A stretch of DNA of 5,585 bases from Phycisphaerales bacterium (GTDB lineage: Bacteria > Planctomycetota > Phycisphaerae > Tepidisphaerales > Tepidisphaeraceae), in NCBI GenBank assembly GCA_028288775.1, contig JAQGHP010000740.1:1-5585 (forward strand), given 5' to 3'. A model generated the notes under the pieces. The model did no database searches, had not been told where the DNA came from, and saw only the letters and a program-made list of their open reading frames with translations. Shown piece by piece: positions 4,945 through 5,585 of this stretch (position 1 is its first letter; the number at the start of each line of letters is the position of its first letter). The position numbers and the translations under genes are program-made.

Positions 4945-4960
4945 ACGAAGAATTCTTCGT
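4945..4960. repeat. Perfect 16-bp palindrome after the DAHP synthase gene
   Basis: ACGAAGAATTCTTCGT is its own reverse complement. It begins 2 nt past the DAHP synthase stop codon and adjoins the GA-rich element. As RNA it gives a 6-bp stem with an AAUU loop and no U-run, so it is a poor terminator. As DNA it could be a dimeric protein site or the edge of the neighbouring repeat. Confidence 0.55.
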
Positions 4961-4962
4961 GT

Positions 4963-5585
4963 TTAGGCACTTGCGCCGGCTGGCACGGCGGCTTCTGCGA
5001 ATTCCTTCTTCGTCACTGCCGCGATCTGCCGGAGCTGGACCATTAGCTCTTGGAACGTCTCCGGCAGCAGCGCCTGCGGGCCGTCGCACTGGGCCTCCGC
5101 GGGGTTGTAGTGCACTTCCACGATCACGCCGTGCGCGCCCGCCGCCATCCCCGCCAGGGCCAGCGCGCCCACCCAATCCCGCTTGCCCGCCGCGTGGCTG
5201 GGGTCGACGATCATCGGCAGGTGCGACCATTGCCGGGCGACCGGAATCGAGCTGATGTCCATCGAATAACGAATCGAGTCTTCGAACGTCTTGATCCCGC
5301 GCTCGCAGAGCAGGACTCCTCGATTGCCTTGGCTCAGCACGTACTCCGCCGACATCAGCCATTCTTTCACGCTGGCCGACAGCCCGCGCTTCAGCAGCAC
5401 CGGCTTGCGGGTCTTGCCCACTTCGCGGAGCAGATCGAAGTTCTGCATGTTCCGCGCGCCGATCTGGAAGCAGTCAACATATTTTTCCATCTGCTCGACC
5501 TGCCGGGTGTCCATCACCTCGACGCAGATCGGCATGCCCAATTCGTCGCCGCACGCCCGCATCCACTGGAGGGCCTGAATGCCCA
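4963..5585 (-). CDS. aroF: 3-deoxy-7-phosphoheptulonate (DAHP) synthase, type I-beta, N-terminally truncated by the window
   Basis: The enzyme condenses phosphoenolpyruvate with erythrose 4-phosphate, the first step of the shikimate pathway. About 206 C-terminal residues are visible; the frame runs off the right edge, so the start is not seen. Conserved blocks in order, counting from the window edge, are VEVMDTRQVE (21-30), QIGARNMQN (40-48), PVLLKRG (61-67), LCERGIKTFE (92-101) and the metal-site DPSHAAGKRD (127-136, His130). The last blocks are VIVEVHYNP, with a metal-type Glu, and QCDGPQ, with a metal-type Asp. The metal-binding Cys region would lie upstream. The pattern matches the Bacillus/Thermotoga (I-beta) class rather than the E. 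coli-type I-alpha enzymes. I separate it from KDO8P synthase by the LCERGIKTFE and DGPQ forms. Whether a regulatory ACT-like or chorismate mutase domain precedes it cannot be told. The gene symbol is a convention. Confidence 0.93.
   Translation of the reverse strand, partial: GIQALQWMRACGDELGMPICVEVMDTRQVEQMEKYVDCFQIGARNMQNFDLLREVGKTRKPVLLKRGLSASVKEWLMSAEYVLSQGNRGVLLCERGIKTFEDSIRYSMDISSIPVARQWSHLPMIVDPSHAAGKRDWVGALALAGMAAGAHGVIVEVHYNPAEAQCDGPQALLPETFQELMVQLRQIAAVTKKEFAEAAVPAGASA

Larger units (their letters stand above)
4833..4962. other. DAHP synthase-tpiA intergenic region
   Basis: This 130-base gap is composed almost wholly of repeat-like sequence: the octamer array next to tpiA, a short CAGAGACGGAG stretch near 4881-4891, the GA-rich element at 4913-4944, and the palindrome at 4945-4960. 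It is the largest gap in the minus-strand run, so a promoter for tpiA and the genes after it could lie here. No convincing -35/-10 pair stands out, and there is no coding frame. Confidence 0.5.

Noticed and set aside
4963..5362. Alternative minus-strand frame of 167 codons (4859-5362) overlapping the DAHP synthase
   Set aside because: It is in a different frame from the clearly conserved DAHP synthase blocks and has a low-complexity Arg/Gly-rich translation.

Overview
The window looks like chromosomal DNA from a GC-rich environmental bacterium. It is most likely a planctomycete (Planctomycetota, perhaps Phycisphaerae-like) or another PVC-group member. This is inferred from a DUF1080 (3-keto-disaccharide hydrolase) protein beside a secreted Gfo/Idh/MocA oxidoreductase, from the form of the omega subunit, from weak or absent Shine-Dalgarno signals at most starts, and from intergenic spaces packed with short palindromic repeats. 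No marker in the window fixes the phylum.

Layout. The left part is on the + strand: the C-terminal end of a DUF1080 protein (2-259), a 322-base repeat-rich spacer (260-581), and a secreted Gfo/Idh/MocA-family oxidoreductase (582-1694). A 177-base convergent spacer (1695-1871) follows, with a probable terminator. The rest is a co-directional minus-strand run of core genes. In transcription order these are a DAHP synthase (partial, entering from the right edge), tpiA, secG, yicC, gmk and rpoZ, ending at 1872.

Function. The two left genes fit oxidative sugar catabolism: Gfo/Idh/MocA enzymes can make or use 3-keto sugars and DUF1080 proteins cleave 3-keto glycosides. The specific link here is inference. 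The right-hand run is housekeeping: the first aromatic-amino-acid step, glycolysis, the SecYEG translocon, an RNA-processing YicC protein, GMP phosphorylation, and the RNA polymerase omega subunit. tpiA-secG and gmk-rpoZ are familiar bacterial pairings.

I see no undescribed defence, mobile or biosynthetic system. What is unusual lies between the genes. There is a REPIN/BIME-like pair of inverted REP hairpins nested inside a longer inverted repeat (278-548). A perfect 14-bp palindrome and a 29-bp heptamer-built hairpin each end exactly 9 nt before a start codon (gmk and secG). A degenerate octamer array begins 7 nt before tpiA, and a GA-rich repeat follows the DAHP synthase. These appear to be several different repeat families, and they concentrate at translation starts within one operon.
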